Of a DNA stretch of 64,000 bases, positions 62,401 to 64,000 are shown one piece after another. Position 1 is the first letter of the stretch. The number at the start of each line of letters is the position of its first letter. A program made the position numbers and the translations under genes. The stretch spans positions 1,055,985 through 1,119,984 of the forward strand of contig JANPWX010020199.1 of assembly GCA_024734555.1 (NCBI GenBank), written 5' to 3'. Origin of the DNA: Trochalopteron elliotii. Its lineage: Eukaryota > Chordata > Aves > Passeriformes > Leiothrichidae. The notes beneath the pieces are model-generated. The model was not told the origin of the DNA. It did no database searches and worked only from the letters and a program-made list of their open reading frames with translations.

Positions 62401-64000
62401 GAGAAACATTCATCCCCAGAGAGACATTCACAACCTTTTCATCCTGATCAACCTTTGTCATACAGTTAAAACTTTAAAAAAATTGCTTCATGATTCAGAG
62501 CTGTTTACTCAGGAAGGAAAAGTTTGATTAACATATTTAGAAGATGGGAAATGAGAGCTCTGTACAGCAATAACTGTATTGTTGAGCAACAAGTTTTGAA
62601 GGCAGTCCAACTTTATCAGTTTCCATACTGTAAACTGTAACTTTCCCTAACCTTCTGTTTCTTTTCTCCTTATAAGAGTGAAGTGATTCTTTTAAAAGTC
62701 ATTAGGCTGCTTGCATAACTACAGTTTGCTTATTACAGTTTTTACATAGGCTCAGAATTCCAAGATGTGGAAAGTATTCAACCTAAGTAGATTATCTGAG
62801 CATCCTGTACAGGTTTTCTTCAGGAAATAGTATTTTCTGTTATATTCTATTTAATATTGTCTGTTTATTTATTTATTAATTACTTTCTGGAAAAGTATTC
62901 TCTTCAGACATTCATCTGTTGGTTGACAGTCACTTTTCTATATTGTAAACCTTCAGGAGTCTTGCTGTGAGGAGAAGGACATGACTCCTGATTCTTTCTG
63001 GACACAGATCAAATAAGCACAATTTATAGAAGGAATATCCTCATTTGTACAAAGGAAAGTAATACACTACTGTGCTTGTAAGATGACTTTTGATAGCACA
63101 GGTTTTATAGCATTTTCTAAGAGCTGTCAAATGTTGCTGTTTAATAATGAGATTGCAGTATCACTGGTGTTTTTGTTGTTTCAACATTGCTATCTGAGTT
63201 ATTTTATGCAGTAATTGAAATGTAATACACTAAGCATCAAGTATTATTTGTAAAGATAAAAAACGTTAAAATGAAACATCTGTGGGCACATATTAGGAGT
63301 ATCAATTTTAATAAGTCAATCAGTTTTTATTTTCTGGCAACATTTTTCTATGCTTCTAATGAAATGCTTAGGTATATTTATCAGAAGTAATTTGATAGTT
63401 GGTAACTGTGCATGGAAATGCCAGTATGGTAAAATACAGCATGTTATGCAACTGTGCAGCTGATTTTTATAGAATTTAAAAGACTAAAACATAGTAATAG
63501 TTTCAGTTAAGCATTTAAAAATGGGTTATAGTGTCTTTAGGTACAAGGTCTTGTGTTTATATTTTTGCTTGTGGTATCATGCCATACTTCTTAAAGACAC
63601 ACTAAGTAGTTTGAAATGAGCTGATGGTACTATGATTGATGTTTTTTTATAAATCTTTGCCTTTATCTGTTTTAAGAAGGGCAATAGGGAAGCAATTGAG
63701 AAAAGGAGCATAGGAAGAGAGTGATGGACAAGGTTAAAGTAGTTAAATGCTGACATGGAGAATATATTATTTTCCTACCTTGTTACAGAGTTCCTAGAAG
63801 GTGCTAAAATTGAAGTGCTTGGACTATGATTTGCACTGGTGACACAGGGTTCATTCTTCCAGGAAAATTCTATCCATAAAACATGAATATCCTCATTTTT
63901 CCCAGGATTTCTCTGACAGTAAAATAACATGGTGAAATGAAGTTACCATTTGTGTATGGAATAATACTTATCAGGAAGTAAATTTGAAAGAATAAATTTG
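59401..64000. other. Intron 1 DNA to the window end
   Basis: AT-rich intronic sequence with homopolymer tracts (for example T-rich near 61135-61149). No exon of MCTP1 and no clear repeat family was recognised. A pyrimidine tract followed by AG at 61693-61694 looks like an acceptor, but the following frame does not resemble the MCTP1 C2 region. Confidence 0.5.

Larger units (their letters stand above)
38267..64000 (+). other. MCTP1: MCTP1 intron 1 (5' part; acceptor lies beyond the window)
   Basis: From the donor to the window end I see no frame resembling the next MCTP1 segment, which should lead into the first C2 domain (a GMYQLDITL-like stretch). Intron 1 is known to be very long in vertebrate MCTP1, and alternative first exons are known in this gene family, so a shorter isoform could start inside this stretch; none could be recognised. 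The intron contains CR1 fragments, two ERVL-like relics and several unclassified repeats, listed separately. Confidence 0.75.

Noticed and set aside
1..64000. CRISPR arrays, prokaryotic operons, rRNA or tRNA genes
   Set aside because: No regularly spaced direct repeats, no dense coding, and no cloverleaf or rRNA signature was seen; the composition is vertebrate non-coding.

Overview
This is vertebrate DNA, almost certainly a bird. The evidence is AT-rich non-coding sequence with several 5'-truncated CR1-type LINE fragments, many solo retroviral LTRs, ERVL-like proviral remnants, and one CpG island carrying a recognisable vertebrate first exon. The LTR styles suggest a songbird or near relative, but that is inference. 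MCTP1 lies on chromosome Z in chicken as far as I know, so a Z-linked locus is possible; nothing in the window proves it.

Layout: (1) 1-36.85 kb is upstream flanking DNA with no supported protein-coding exon. It holds a cluster of four antisense LTRs between 10.17 and 14.66 kb, three with clean TG..CA ends and one (11657-12301) whose terminal CA has decayed to TA; each has its own short target-site duplication, so all are solo LTRs and not one provirus. It also holds CR1 fragments near 16.0 and 33.0-33.3 kb, two less certain LTR-like blocks (16.6-17.6 and 23.9-24.6 kb), and several simple repeats: a G-quadruplex motif, a 24-bp x3 tandem, pure (TAAAA)20, (GGTT)n, and a perfect 22-bp-arm AT palindrome. 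(2) About 36.85-38.6 kb is a CpG island. It contains the putative promoter and exon 1 of MCTP1 on the + strand, ATG at 37646 and splice donor at 38267, interrupted by a 382-base run of N. (3) 38.27-64.0 kb is intron 1 of MCTP1. Exon 2, which starts the C2-domain part of the protein, is not in the window. The intron holds CR1 fragments and two relics of one ERVL-like family in opposite orientation (46.24-48.96 kb on + and about 57.3-59.4 kb on -), with different internal deletions.

The one host gene is MCTP1 (multiple C2 and transmembrane domain protein, a calcium-binding ER/vesicle membrane protein). Only its low-complexity N-terminal region is encoded here. Everything else is transposable-element debris, simple repeats and unannotated non-coding DNA. 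No RNA gene, CRISPR array or prokaryotic feature was seen. I found no convincing novel biological system. The observations most worth checking are the catalytic Asp-to-Asn codon shared by the two inverted ERV integrase relics, the antisense solo-LTR cluster with readable target-site duplications, and the assembly gap inside MCTP1 exon 1.
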